A stretch of 64,000 nucleotides of DNA from Paratinospora sagittata (taxonomy: Eukaryota > Streptophyta > Magnoliopsida > Ranunculales > Menispermaceae), in NCBI GenBank assembly GCA_035771175.1, contig CM069599.1:36457707-36521706 (forward strand), read 5' to 3'. The notes under the pieces were generated by a model. It saw only the letters and a program-made list of their open reading frames with translations, did not search any database and was not told where the DNA came from. Positions 10,944 to 24,371 of this stretch are shown here, piece after piece. The stretch's first letter is position 1. Each line of letters begins with the position of its first letter. Both the position numbers and the translations under genes were made by a program.

Positions 10944-11515
10944 GTATAATACTTTTCTTATAAATCTTCCGGAGTGTGTGTATGTGTGCTTTCTTGGTAA
11001 AACTGTCTTAGCTTCATTATTTCCTTTTTCGACTTTCAATTTGAGCATTATATCATATTGCATAACGGTATTAAGACAAAAAAAAAGTTCCCATGATATT
11101 TGATTGCCTTTTTTTTAATAAGAAACAAGTACATGATCGCCTCCATGCTCTCTTGAGTCTTGATTTTATCATAATATTTGTATGTCCTGCACTTTTTAGT
11201 GGGCTAGTGGGACATTTATAGCTTTTACTTGTACCACACTCTCATTAAGAGAAAGTGACTTCATTGCCTTACTATCTTGATCCATGTGAATTATGGACCT
11301 CTTCCTGTAAGGTACCAATGTCATGAAACTAGTTGCCTCTTCATCTAGCTAATCAGCCAACTCTGGTCAGCAGGTAATTGAATCACAAAATTAGTTTAGG
11401 TAGTTCTCATAACTGCCAAGAGTCATTGAATTGTTAAATTTATAGGTTTGAGTGAAGCCTTTGACAAGAAGGGAGCTCTTTATTTCTGAACACTCAACGA
11501 TCCCATCAAGAACCA
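10944..11515. other. No gene seen
   Basis: AT-rich sequence downstream of U1 exon 4. I searched for the next expected ACA exon (equivalent of E3) and did not find it before the LINE. Confidence 0.5.
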
Positions 11516-12640
11516 AAAAACTTTTTTTATTTTTTATTTTTTGAGAGGAAACAACAATGGTTTTGTTAAAACTGAAATAAGATATTACAAATGTTGGCAC
11601 CAGTAGTGCAAACAACTGAAAGCAACAGCAGAACACACAACAGGCCAACCTGCAACACAACAGAAACCAAGCTACTACCAAACAAACATCACTCACTCAC
11701 CCCCCATCAGAATGTAAACAAGAATCCCAATATAACAACCAGTTGGAAACTGAAAATCCTCTATTCCAAGAGGAGGCAACAACCCACGAACTAGCTGAAA
11801 ATCTGATTTCATCCCAAACAGTAGCAACATCTTTCCTTATGTCATGAAAAATTCTTTTATTACGCTCAAGCCAGATTGACCATATTGTTGCATAGGAGGC
11901 GATTAAGCCTCTCTCCCTCTCCGCTCTATTAACGTTCCTGTTATGATTGAAGGACAAGCCCTCAATGGCATTGCTCGGGGGCAGCATCTTGCATGCCACT
12001 TTTGCCAAATCCTTGCAGCAAAAGAGCATCTGAAGAGAATGTGCTCAAGAATTTCTCCCTCCTGTGTACACAAAATGCAACGGTGTGGCGAAAGGCATAT
12101 GGATGTGTATCGCCTTTGTAGCACGTTACAGGTGTTGAGCTTATTATGGGCAACAAGCCACCCAAACACCCTAACTTTGGATGGGACCTGAACTTTCCAA
12201 ATACAAGCTGCAAGAGGGAATGAAGGAAATGAGGGCCTATCAATAAGAATTGTAAAATATGAACTACATGAAAATCCTACTGATGGTGAGGGTAACCAGA
12301 TAAATGTGTCAGGCTCATTACCTAGCCTAATTTGTTCAAGCCTAGGTAGAAGGAGTTCAATCTCATTTTGTTCTCTAATTGTAAGGTTTCAAAGGAAATG
12401 GAAATTCCAATTCATGGAAGATGATGGAGATGAAGAGGATGATTCACAAAAGCCGAAATGGGCTGATCATGCAAGGATGAAAGGCGGAACAGGTTAGGAT
12501 ATAATTTTGAACTGGGGATGTCGATATGGAATGCCTTTCTCTACTAATCCTCCAAAGCCACTTAGCACACAGCACCACATTCCTCGAACAAATATTGCCA
12601 ATTCCAAGGCCTCCCTTCTCCACCTGCCAACAATGCACTT
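11516..12640 (-). mobile_element. 5'-truncated LINE with poly(A) end
   Basis: Read on the minus strand it gives, in order: GGLGIGNICSRNVVLCAKWL (end of the RT thumb region), the zinc-binding tail KLNTCNVLQRR...CILCTQEGEILEHILFRC, and the terminal WSIWLERNKRIFHDI motif, in frames broken by several shifts. A T-rich run at 11521-11550 on the plus strand corresponds to its poly(A) tail. It probably interrupted the U1/eIF interval after duplication. The 5' RT and endonuclease domains are missing. Confidence 0.85.
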
Positions 12641-12748
12641 AATGATGAGGAACTAGCTCTCATGTATTATTGAGTAAATTAATATACATCACATCAACTA
12701 ATGGCTTCTGCAATAGGAATCAAATTAGGTAATTGCAATTTCAAAATT

Positions 12749-13372
12749 GTCATTAAGTAGGATTTTAGTTTCCAAGTTGTCGTAGGAATCACATGAGATA
12801 ATTTTCAAATTTCTTTATTGTGTAGGATTATAGTTTCCAAATTGCAATTGGAATCAAATTAGGTATTTTGGATTTCTATAAGCATGGGGTTGTAATAGAG
12901 TTAAGAAAAAATGATTGATTGAATGGAAAAGATATTATTTATTGCTATTATCTCCTCCTCAAATCTTCTTCTTCTTTCTCTTCTGTTATCTTCTTCCTCA
13001 TTTTGTTTTATGAATAAACTAACATGACTGAATTCAAATTACTTGTCCTCTACTCCATGGTTTCTCTTTATTATACATGCAGTCGATGTTGCTAATTAGT
13101 TTCCCTTTGTGTGAGCGTTCATTCAGCCTTCTGCAAGATTGTTTCTGCTGTAACTGCATTCTGCTTAATCTTTAATTCTATGTGGAATGATCTGTAACAG
13201 GACAATCGAACGACGAGATTTCTGCATGAAGCTACTGTTGCAATTCATGTCTCTGCTTGCATTGTCCAGGTATCAGTTGTTGAGATCCAAAGAATGTTGC
13301 CTCTAAGTTCTTTGTCATAGTTTTCTGGTTTCTCATATTTTGCTGCTGTTGTGCTCTTTCTTTTTTGTAGGT
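12749..13372 (+). repeat. Copy B: duplicated 3' fragment of the eIF(iso)4G-like unit
   Basis: Matches 5957-6613, including the 69-base open block at 13201-13269 flanked by AG and GT. The MIF4G exons that precede this part in copy A are absent here, replaced by the LINE. After 13372 the sequence differs from copy A and shows no convincing exon. Confidence 0.8.
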
Positions 13373-15503
13373 AAGGTGGAGTTTGAATCTTTGACATTAT
13401 GGCTTGCTTATCTGATATGTCAAAACATTGATTTGTATCCCACCTTCTGTTTGCTATGATTGGTATTAAGAGATGGTTTGGTGAACATTGAAAATTTGTG
13501 TGTTTTTTACTTTTTTATTTTTTTATATTTGTGTTACGAATGAAATATGAACAATTTGGTGTTTGTAAGAACAGAAAGCTTATGTTTAATTAGTCTGATG
13601 ATCAAAGACCAATTCCAACTATGTATAAAGCAAGGAATATATCTATGTATTTTAATTTGTTGCATTAGATTGTCTTGAATTTTTAACCAACAATGATTTG
13701 AGGTAATCAAATGGTATGTGAAGGTGATGCTTCTATTGATGTACATTACGGATGTCAATGTTGCATTACTCCTTTTAGAATTAGATGATTTTTCTCAAGA
13801 ATGCTAGAATACCCTTGACACTCAAAAGGAACATCAATGGAGGTGTTCCACAAACATTGGAGTCAAGGGCATAATGCCCTGGATGCCAATATTTGCTGTT
13901 GATGCTTTCAATTTTTCTTATAATATTAAAATGTAATAAACTTAATTTTACCCTCCATTACCTAAAAAAAGAATTAGTAAATAACTTGATATTTTAGTAA
14001 GGCATGTATTAGAAGTGAAATTATTTATAATTAGTATCACTTCTTATAGGATATCTTTATTATTAAGGATTTTTATTACATCCTTTTTTGGTTAAAATAT
14101 GGGTTTTTAAACAAATGCCCAAAGAGGGTAATATGAAAATGACTTTACATTATCATATCTTGAGTTTTTGGAAGTATTTAGTCTGTAAATCAAACATATA
14201 TTAATGCCATCAAAAATATTCTTTTTTGTCCCTAAGCAACTTGGATAACATATATATCAGAATGCTTTGTGCAGAATGGGGTTAATTTATTTCATGAGTT
14301 AGATATCCATATATTTCTTTCTTGATTTAGCGTCGGCTTAGCCTTCAATGGAACTAAGTAGAGGAAGTGGATTCATGCATCCGACTTTATTTAGTTTGTG
14401 AAAGGCTTAATTGAGTTAAGCTGAGTTATTTCTTCGATGGTTAAAAATTGGGAACTTAGATAATTTGAAACAGATAAATAATAATAATAATAATAAGACA
14501 ATATGATTCAATAAATAAATTTAGAACTAATGATGAGTTGATAGAGATTTGGGCTAGTGGAGATGTGGAAAGCAGAGTCTAATTGAAAAAGGGGAAGAGA
14601 AGGAGAGGAAAATGAAATAAAAGAGGGATAGGTAGAGTCCAAATGAAAAAGAAGAGAAGAGGATTGGAAAAATAGAGTTGAGAATGGGGTGCAACTTGTG
14701 GATTAATTAAAATGGGTACTTAGTTTTTATATATAGTATTGGATTGGATAAGTGGAGCTAGCTTCTCTCTCTTTGAGATATGGATCATGGTGTGGATTAC
14801 ATGGTCTTTTCTCCTGAATCTCACATACCTCTCACTGGTCCACTTACCTTCGAAGCTCTCTACAAGAGTGTCAATTACCCCTTACATTGCTTGCAAAAAT
14901 AAGTAAATAAATGTAGATTGATAGTTAAAAAGTGAGTTCAATTCTTGGAGATGTTCTTATTTGGAGATGTCTATTATTTTGTTCCCGCCTTCCTCGAAAA
15001 TTAGTTCATTCCCGAAGGGTGCAAGGACCAAATATTTGACCGGAACATGTATTTATGTGTGTAGTTTTCCTTCTTCTTTTTTCAACTTTTAGAAAAGACC
15101 TTCACCTAAAAAGAAAAAAAAAACAAAACATAACAAAACAAAACAAACCTGTTAGAAAAGAAATAAAAAGGAAAAAAATGATTTTTTTTTTTTTTTGTTG
15201 TGAAAAAAAAAAAACATGGCGTAGAAAGTAGGCAACCATGCTCATTCTGCTAGCTTCGGGACGAAGATAAAGACTAAAGAGGTCGTCGCTAGGTCTTCTC
15301 CCTAGGAACTAGGAATGTTCACACTTAACAACATATATATATATACAAGGCACATAGAAAGCTGTTTGATTTTCGTAATTAATTTCTCCAAATGGCTGAC
15401 GAGTAAGACGAAGAAGAAGATTCAACTGGAAGCGAGACAAGGGTGGGTTGCATACATATTTATATATATATCTGAGAAACTAATCTTTCTAATTTGGTTT
15501 GCG
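13373..15503. other. Intergenic region upstream of U2; no gene seen
   Basis: AT-rich, with short ATA and poly(A)/poly(T) runs. A TATATATATATA stretch at about 15336-15347 lies about 160 bases before the U2 start and could serve as a TATA element. No open frame with recognisable content was found on either strand. Confidence 0.5.
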
Positions 15504-16956
15504 ATGAGCGGAGATATCAAAATGCGGATATTAGTAAAGACAGTAAAAGGAACAACAATTAAACTGAGAATTGGGAGTCAAGAGAAGGTCGAGGATATCA
15601 AACAAAAGATTTGGGATAAGGAAGGAATCCCTCCTGATCAGCAGCGATTGGTACTTGATGGAAAGCAACTGGAAGATGACTCTGTTTTTTACGAAAGATT
15701 TGTGATCCAAAGCAGGCAATTATATGATCATGGAAAAACCAGTGCCATTATTTGGCTGATATTACGGCTTAGAGGAGGTGGAAATGAGGTGATTCATAGA
15801 CCAGTTCGTCGGACTCAGCCCAGCCCGTCTGATTCTGACGATGAATCATCTGATTCCGAGCCTGATGAGCTTCCCCAAAATGGTAAATCTAAATTCGCAT
15901 CATTGTTAATTATCTCAGCACACACTCAATCACTCACTAAGCTCACAGCCTTTGAAACACATCACTGTAATACGTAGTTGTTCTATATTTATAGATTAGA
16001 GGGGTAGCTTACGCTCAAAATAACAAGTTACTAGTTTGGATCAAATAGTTAAAAACCTTGAAAGTCACTCAAGTTACAATTTTTAGTTTATACAACTACA
16101 TTATAGTTAGGATAGTTAAATCAATCCCTACACCAACGGTTTAGAAATCTGTCCCGTCCATCTAACGCCTTCCTCCCAGAGGACCTACATCGTGTCCTGT
16201 GGCCCACAGGTGCGCCCACAAACGTGTTTGTTAAACTGTGGATGATAAAAGCTGCTGCTCCCGTGACTGAACTCTCAATCCCTCTTAAGCCCCTCCAAGC
16301 GCCAACCATCGTGCCAACTCGTTGTTGGCTATATTTAAATCAAACTTACATTTTTTTTTTTTCTTGTATAGCTAAGCTCACATGTTTAAGAACTTACATT
16401 TTCATGTGTGAATCCGTGATTATGTCATAAAAAAAGTTAGTACTTAAAAATTGTGAAGAATTCCACTGAAATTATATTGAATATATTCAATTTTAATTGT
16501 ACTAATCTTGAACACTTCAAATTCTAGAGCCACAGATAGAAAAATGGAGGTAATAAGCCCGTCAATAATTGAATTTATTTTACGTAAATAATGTAAATGA
16601 ATCGAAGTTACATTCAGAAAATGACCCTGTTTTATTCAGTCAGGGTGCCCTTGTTTCCAGTATTAACGACACAGTTATATTCTTAAAATAAATCCTAAGT
16701 CGACAGACTTATGGTTATAGAGATACTTCAAATTTATTGATATTGCACTCCTTTATATTTTTCTATTTGCAGAATGTCTTGATATAACTGATTATGCCAC
16801 ACAGCTTTGCATAGTTATGTTGATATACATCTGTTTCATTTGGTGATAGGTTCTTCTCAATCTATTACTGCCAATGGTGTTTATGCAATTGCGCAAGAAC
16901 AAGTTACTTCAGAAACAGGGAACTGCGACTTAGCTGCTCTGGATTGTAATAGCAGG
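15504..16956 (+). CDS. U2: ubiquitin-like domain fused to an ACA N-terminal exon
   Basis: Exon 1 (15504-15882) encodes MSGDIK followed by a ubiquitin-like domain beginning at Met 15522. Landmarks are MRILVKT, DKEGIPPDQQRLVLDGKQLE and a final LILRLRGG. The tail RPVRRTQPSPSDSDDESSDS is acidic and Ser-rich and could be a casein kinase 2 target. The exon ends in phase 1 at a GT. Exon 2 (16850-16956, 107 bases, as in ACA exon E3) reads ANGVYAIAQEQVTSETGN and ends before GCAAG, a GC-type donor shared with ACA. Downstream (about 17030-17100) only a decayed remnant of the next ACA exon can be seen, and a retroposon has inserted at 17153. The 5' frame is open further upstream from 15315, but homology starts at 15522. 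A short UBL protein with an ACA-derived tail is the most that is likely to be made. Confidence 0.78.
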
Positions 16957-17133
16957 GCAAGTTTATTTCATACATGCTTTATTTTATTTTACTCTAGTCA
17001 ATTCACACAATTTGTTCATAACTTCTCAAGATCATTACAAACAAATTCAGATAAGAGAATTAATATATTTGGGAATCTTTGTCTTATAGTTCAGGCAACT
17101 CCAAAGTGTCATTTTATCATTTCTTCCTATGTC

Positions 17134-17652
17134 GATATATCATTGAGTACTTAAGTTTAGGATCCGTTGGTTCTTAAGTTTAGAGTCTCCCCCCTCCTCC
17201 CCCCCCCTTCAAGGGTTTCGGTGTAGGGTCCTTTTGGTTTCCTTTCTGAGGTTGGCTGAGGAGTTTTTTTTTTGGGAGTCAGTGCCATGGTTTTGGCGCC
17301 TGTTGGGTGGTTACTGTGTTGTTTTTGTTGTTCTGTCAGCGTTGTGTGTTGCACTAATGGTGCATCTTTGTTTTTGTCTGCATGAGCTATACAGAATGTA
17401 ATTGATTCTGTAAATATAGAAACAAATATTAGATTGATTCTATAATTAATCCTAGAAATCTATATAGAATGTAATTGCTTCTGTAAATATAGAAACAATT
17501 TGTTTCTCTAATTTAGGACCTAATTTTAGGATGAAATTATATCTATATATTGCCTCTGTTTTAGAGAAGAATACACATCTTTGAACTCTTTCTGCAGAAA
17601 CTCTATTGTCTAACAGTTTTTTCTGAAAAAAAAGATAAATCATTGAGTACTT
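17134..17652 (+). mobile_element. Retroposed insertion with poly(A) and 19-bp target duplication
   Basis: GATATATCATTGAGTACTT (17134-17152) and GATAAATCATTGAGTACTT (17634-17652) flank 481 bases that end in an A-rich run just before the second copy. That is the signature of LINE-mediated retroposition in plus orientation. The insert contains an internal partial duplication (ATGTAATTGNTTCTGTAAAT at about 17395 and 17468) and CTAACA near its end, resembling LTR sequence. It is not a recognisable LINE tail; it may be a retroposed transcript or SINE-like element. It lies between U2 and eIF(iso)4G copy C. Confidence 0.75.
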
Positions 17653-18630
17653 TGTGATCTTTATACCTTCTAGGTGTCATGTTATGTAAAATTATTTCAT
17701 TGATTTTGGTAGTTCTCATTTTGTGCAATATGAATTTTTTACTTGTATCAGGTAGAACCTGCTCCTGTTCTAATCAAGGCAAAAGCGCCGTGGTCTGCTC
17801 GATGGGGCTGTATTTCTGAAAAAGAGTGCGTTTTGAGGAGAGTGCTAGGGTAATGGACCATGAATATTGGTCTTCTTCTGAGATGAGATCTGGCCCATTT
17901 TCTTTTCTATTTTTTTTCAATGAATTACCATTAATCATCAAATGGTGATCATGAAGTTACATATGAGCAAATTTTTTTTTTTTTTTAAAGTTTTTTTAGT
18001 GTCTGGTTTCCAATTTCTATTTCTTGTGTCTTGCAGTATACTGAACAAGTTGACACAAGAGAATTTTGCTATTCTTAAGGGTCGACTGATTGATGTTGGG
18101 ATCACCACACCAGAAATCTTGCAGGTTTTATACCTTAAATTATTCAAATCAACTCAACAAAGCTTTTTCCCAACCTGCTTCATCCACTCAGCTTGTCAAG
18201 TTTATTTCTTATAATTGGATTCACTGGGTCTGCAAATAAAATGCAGGGTGTTGTCTCATTGATACATGAGAAGGCTGTGTTGGAGCCAATATTTTGTCCC
18301 ATCTATGCTCTTCTTTGTCATGATCTAAATAATGAGCTCCCACCATTCCCTCCTGATGAGCCTTGGGGAAGTAACATCACTGTCAAGCGCCTCCTCTTGA
18401 ATAATTGCCAATGTACATATGAAAGTGCTGCAAATTTGAGGGCAGAAGTTAGGCGACCGAGCACTGGCCCTGAACAAGAAATGGAACAAAGAAACAAAGA
18501 AAGAATGGTGAAGCTGCGCACTCTCGGAAACATTCGACTCATAGGAGAGCTTCTAAAGCTGAGGATGCTGACTGGGAGAATTGTTCACAGCATTGTTCAG
18601 GTTCTTGTGAAAACTCTATCCCTATCCTAC

Positions 18631-19111
18631 TAGGGTGTCAATAGGTTGGTTCAATCTTCAAAGTGGGCCAAACTAATGCTTTGGTTCAATTTGAATGAAT
18701 TTGGTTTGGGTTAGGTTTGAAAAAATATATAACCGATCCATTTGGTTTGATTCACTGCTTGAGACTTTAAAAATTGATTTAAACCAAACCAAACTAAATT
18801 TAAAGTTAAAGATGTTAATATTTTGATCTTTAATGTTTAAGGTTCTTTTATAACATATATATTGCGAATTTACAATAAATATTTGCTTTTTCATTTTATA
18901 TAATAAGAAATAATTTCTGATTTATTAAATGTATTATTTGATAATTTTATATTTAAAATTTTTAACCGATTAATCTACATTGAACCAAACTGATTATGTT
19001 CGATTTTGGTTTGTGCTAGTTGATCGGTTTGATTTGATTTGACAAAACACCAAATTGATTACATTCGGTTTGAGCATAAAATCGTCCCAAACCTAATTAT
19101 TGACACTCCAA
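18631..19111. mobile_element. hAT-like MITE in intron of eIF(iso)4G copy C
   Basis: Orthologous in position to the MITE at 4723-5191. The terminal inverted repeats are better preserved here: GGGTGTCAATA at the left, and AGTGTCAATA read inward from the right. The interior is rich in GGTTTGG and AACCAAA motifs. The flanking 8-mers no longer match each other. Confidence 0.75.
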
Positions 19112-19429
19112 TACACATCAAAAAAAGAATAAAGTTCTTGCTGTTCTGGAGATTTTATGATTTTACCTATTGTTAATTGCATGTACCAAACAGGAGCTAT
19201 TGGGAACTGATGCAGAAACTTGCCCTGATGAGGATAATGTTGAAGCCTTTTGTCAGCTTTTCAATACCATAGGAAAAGAGCTGGATGAAAGCCCCTTGGG
19301 GTCCAAGCTTCTTAATGATGCTCATTTCAACCAACTGAAGAAACTGGCGATGCACCCACACTTGCCACCACGGTTAAGGTTCATGGTGCTCGATGTTTTG
19401 GACCTGCGAGCTAACAGTTGGGTTCCAAG

Positions 19430-19982
19430 TGCAGAGGTATGTTTGAATGCCTAAAAATGCTCTATTAGAAATTTCTTCATATGCAACACCCCTTCAAGAT
19501 CTTATTTGATAATGACAATTATGTAACATCAACACAAATGTGTCAAATGCAAAGAAGGAAACTAAAGAACACAAATTAAACAAGAATCAAACAACAAGAA
19601 AGGACAATCAACCCACAACACCAAGAAATTACGTAGTTCACCTACGTCCATAGAGGTAGAGATTTCACTACTATTAGAGCAAATCAATACAAGAAATTAG
19701 TTCCACTTGTAGGTCTTAATCTTACTTCTTCTTCCTTTCTTAGGGTTTCTTTCTCTTTTCTTCTTTTCCTCTCTTCTTTCTTTTGTTTTCTCTCCTCTCC
19801 CAAAATAGAGATGTAGAGATAAAAAAATAAAAACTCTCACCACTCTCACTTTCTCTACAAAGAAAAAAGAGCTTAACTAGCCTTTATACATTAGGCTATT
19901 ACATGGGCTCAAAAAAACAAACAAGAGATATAATATATTGGGTTAGGCCCACATACATTTGTTTTAAGCCATAAACCCAACA
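19430..19982. mobile_element. Probable solo LTR
   Basis: 553 bases begin TG and end CA. They split an eIF(iso)4G exon that is contiguous in copy A, and are flanked by CCAAG (19425-19429) and CCATG (19983-19987), a 5-bp target duplication with one mismatch. No coding content is present. A polypyrimidine-rich TTTCTCTTTTC tract and terminal AACCCAACA are consistent with an LTR. An intact partner element is not in the window. Confidence 0.65.
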
Positions 19983-19997
19983 CCATGGCATGAATTG

Positions 19998-20230
19998 TGA
20001 TAAAAGATCTCAATCAACCACCACAAATCAAAGCAAATTTCAAGCATAGCCGTTGAGAAAATCAAGCAATCTCCAAAAGATATATACAATCTCGTCTTTC
20101 CTAAATAGTCTTTATAACCGTTAATTATTATTTTATATATACACCTCTTGTATAGACATATAACTATTATCAAAGAGAATACCTTCTTCTTCAAATATGC
20201 TTTTAATTTCTCTTGTTCTAAAATTCAAAA
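19998..20230 (+). repeat. 5' LTR of the Copia element
   Basis: Matches 24372-24611 nearly base for base, with a few substitutions and small indels, indicating relatively recent insertion. It ends ATTCAAAA immediately before the PBS. Confidence 0.88.
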
Positions 20231-23200
20231 TGGTATCAGAGCCATCTTCAAACACTTTGACGGTTGAAGATCCCAAGCTTTCTATTCAATCCTTCCACCA
20301 ATGTTCTAGCTTGATTTCCATTCAATTATCTACTACAAATTTTCTCATTTGGAAATCACAAATTCTACCTCTTATTCAGCGCCTTGGTCTTGAACATCAT
20401 ATTTTAGATTCACAAAAACCAGTTGTTGAAATCATTGATTCAGCTGGAACCATGATCCATAGAGGGGAAACAACGTATTCAATATGACGTGCTGTTCACG
20501 ACCAATTGTTGCCTGATACCAAGGATAGTGAGGCCCAACTCAAAGACAGTCTTTATTGCTTAACAAAAGGGACTCGTTTTTTAGATGAATATATCTGCAA
20601 ATTTAAAGAAATTTGCGACAAACTCGCTGCCATTGGAAAACCATTTTCTGATGTAGACAAAGTATTTCAACTCGCAAAAGGACTTCGAAATAAATACAAG
20701 GATTTTTGAGTTGTGATTTTATCGAAACCACCTTATCCTTCATTTAAGCAATTTGTCATGGCTTTACAAAATTTTGAACAGGTTTATAATACTGAAGAGA
20801 AGTCCTCCATTGATCATACCCAAGCGTTTTTCGGACAAAGAGGGAGAGGGAGAAACATGCGTGGAGGAAAAGGTAGAGGAAGTGGTCGTCATTTTAATTC
20901 TTTTACACAAAATCGTCCAAACCGCAACAACATTAATCTGGCCTTGAACTCCATTACCTCTCTGAAATTCAATAATGATTGGAAAGGATCTCCTAAACAA
21001 CAAAATCAAGGCAAGGATGCTTGTCAAATATGTGGTAGAACAAATCATACCGCTGTCAAGTGCTACTATAGGTATGATTATACTACTGAAGATGAAAGTG
21101 CTCATGAAGCAATGGCAACAATGAATCTCCATGGTAATAATGATCCCAATTTTTATGCCGACTCAGGAGCGACATCTTATATGACAAATCAAGAAGGTAA
21201 TCTTAAATCCCTAAAACCTTATTTTGGTATTGATAATATTTTTGTTGGAAATGGTCAAGCCTTACCAATTACTCGTACCGGTAATGCTCTACTAAATACT
21301 TCACATGGTATACTTACTCTTAAAAATGTCTTAGTTGTTCCAAATATCAAAAAGAATTTATTATTTGTTAGCCAAACTCATTGATGATAATGCTTGCTCT
21401 TTTGAATTTAACTCTTTTGGTTTTGTTATCAAGGATTCCAAGCAACAGATAATAGCTAAAGGACATAGGCAAGGGAGATTATTTACTCTTAAGGATGGAC
21501 ATGTTGAAGCTTTAGCTGCAGTCAATATTAAGGGAGCTTCTTCTGACATTTGACATGCTTGTTTAGGGCATCCTAATCATGCCTTTTTGAAAAGTTTAGA
21601 AAACAAGAAAGTTATAAATATTTCCAAATGGTTAGCAAAGGATTTTCTTTGTACTAGTTGTCAACATGAAAAACGTTGCAAACTTTCTTTTAATAAATCA
21701 GAATCATTTTCAAATTTTCCCCTTGAGAAAATTTATAGTGACTTATGGGGTCCAACTCTAATTATTTCATCTAAAAAATTTCAATACTATGTATTATTTG
21801 TTGATGATTTTACTTGATATACGTGGTTATATCCATTAAGGCATAAATCTGATTTTTACTCTTGTTTTCTAAAGTTTCAAGCTTTTGTTGAGAATCATTT
21901 TGACAGGAAAATCAAGAATTTTCAATGTGATGGAGGCGGTGAATTTACTTCAAATGATTTTAGGAATCATTTAAGTCAATGTGGGATCAAACAACAATTT
22001 TTTTGCCCCCATACACCGGGGCAAAATGGTTTGGCCGAAAGAAAGCATCGTCATATTGTTGAGACAGGCTTAACTCTCATTTTTCATGCTAATCTCCCTC
22101 TAATATATTGGGTAGACGCCTTTTTAACTGCTACATATCTTATAAATAGATTACATCTTTCTACAACTAGTAAGGATACCCCTTATTTTAATTTATTTGG
22201 TAAGCATCCCGATTATTCTAGTTTACGCATTTTTGGATCATAGTGTTTTTCATATTTAAAAACTCCTAGCATGCATAATTTTTTAAAAAAAACTGCCCCT
22301 TATGTTTTCTTGAGGTATAGCCCATTACATAAAGGCTATCGATGTCTTGACCCTTAATCTCATTGTGTATACATTTCTAGACATGTGGTTTTTAATGAAA
22401 ATAATTTTCCTTTTATACATAAGGAATCTCCTCTTTCTCAAGATTTTTGTATTACAACCTTTTCTAATTTTGATGAGTGGTTTTTAAGGAAATCAAATGA
22501 GAATATTTCAACCCCTACTTTACCCATTTCTACTCCAAAAAAAAATTTCAATTATTTGACTTTGATATCACACCCCAAGATTATATTCCTCCAAATTCAT
22601 CTCCACCAACTCCTCCCAATAATTTATCTCCTCCTTTCATAGATGCATCTCCTTCCTTTCCACTTGCTAATAATAATTTTCCCATGTCTCCCACTATCAC
22701 ATCTCCTACTACACCTGAACCAACTATTGATTCACCTATACCAGCTCCTACTCTACGACCTCAACGTGACAAACGTCCTCCCTCATATCTCAAAGACTAT
22801 GTTTGTCCTACCACCACCTCTCACAATGTCTTGCTTGTTTCCATTGATGAACCCAAAACTCTTACGATTGGTCTCAAATATCAAAATTGGAAAGATGCTA
22901 TGCAAGATGAGATTGATGTTTTAAACCTTAATAACACTTGGACACTAGTACCTCGACCAAGTAATGCCAATGTCATTGGTAGCAAGTGGGTATACCGTAC
23001 TAAATTCAAAGAAGATGGAACCATAGATCGTTTCAAAGCTCACCTAGTGGCTAAAGGGTACACTCAAATACCCGGATTTGATTTTGGTGAAACTTTTAGT
23101 CCTGTTGTCAAGCCAACAACCATCTGCGTCGCTATGCACTTCAACTGGACTCTCAAGCAACTTGATGTTTAAAACGCCTTTCTAAATGGCGTTCTTCATG

Positions 23201-24358
23201 AACAGGTTTTCATGGAACAACCCCCTGGTTTTGTGAATCCAAACTTTCCCAGTCATGTTTGTTTTTTACACAAATCTCTATATGGTCTTAAACAAGCACC
23301 TCTTTGCCAAACTATCCTCTAGTCTCATTTCTCTTGGTTTTCTTTGTAGTAAAATTGATCAATCTTTATTTATTTATCGTTCTAAAACTATACTAATTCT
23401 TTTGCTTGTCTATGTAGATGATGTGGTTATCACTGACAACAACTATAAGTTTATCTCTCATTTCATTACTCGATTGAACAAGGAATTCTCCCTTAGAGAT
23501 CTAGGCACCCTTCATTATTTTTTGGGTATTGAAGCCAAACACTTTTCACATGGCCTTCTACTTACCCAAACAAAGTATGCTAGGGACCTTTTAGCAAAAG
23601 CGTGTATGCTTAATGCCACCAAAATGAGTACTCCTATTGCTAAAAAACAAATTTCCCTTCCCGATGATACACATCCCATTGACCCTACTACATGTAGGCA
23701 ACTATGTGGTTGCCTCCAATATTTAACTTTTACTAGGCCAGATCTCACTAATGTTGTTAACTTAGTTTGCCAACATTTTCAAAATCCTACCATGAAGGAC
23801 CTTCGGGCAGTTAAGCGTATCATGCGATATATAAAGGGAACTCTCACTTATGGTGCGCGATTTTTATCACAAAGCTCACTTACTCTTAATGTTTTTTGTG
23901 ACGCAGATTGGGTCGGTTGTCCAATTACTAGACGAAGTACAACTGGGTTTTGCATATTTATTGGCTCCAATTGCATTTCATGGACATCAAAGAAGCAACC
24001 TACCGTGTCCCGCTCAAGTGCGGAAGCTAAGTACCATGCTTAGCCATTACTGCTGCAGAAATCACATGACTTCAGAATCTGCTACACAACATTGGGATAA
24101 AACTTGAACGACGTCCATTGTTGTTGTGTGACAACAAGAGTGTCATTCACTTATCTCACAATCCGGTGTTTCATCCTCGCACAAAACAAATTGAGATCGA
24201 CTGTCATTTTGTTCGAGAAAAGTCACTGTTGGGGCCCTTCATTTACGTTATCTTCATACATCAAAACAAATTGTTGATGTACTCACTAAAGCCTTACCAA
24301 AAGATTTGTTTCAAGATTTTCGTCACAAGCTAGGCGTTCATTCACCTTTACTGCCAAG
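20230..24358 (+). pseudogene. Copia gag-pol remnant (stops and frameshifts)
   Basis: Gag begins near MVSEPSSN (20230), with nonsense codons at 20485 and 20707, and contains the zinc knuckle CQICGRTNHTAVKC (about 21028). The protease motif FYADSGATS follows (about 21153). Integrase runs through about 21560-22240, with GQNGLAERKHRH. RT carries GSKWVYRTKFKEDG, a TAA replacing a sense codon near 23170, and the catalytic YVDDVVITD (about 23413). RNase H ([40 protein letters not shown]) lies near the end. The frames break at several places (about 21384, 21553, 21817, 22243, 22642, 23250, 24043), so no full polyprotein can be made. Confidence 0.93.
20231..20242 (+). other. Primer-binding site of the Copia element
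   Basis: TGGTATCAGAGC directly abuts the LTR end; complementary to plant initiator tRNA-Met. Confidence 0.9.
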
Positions 24359-24371
24359 CTTGAAGGGGGGG

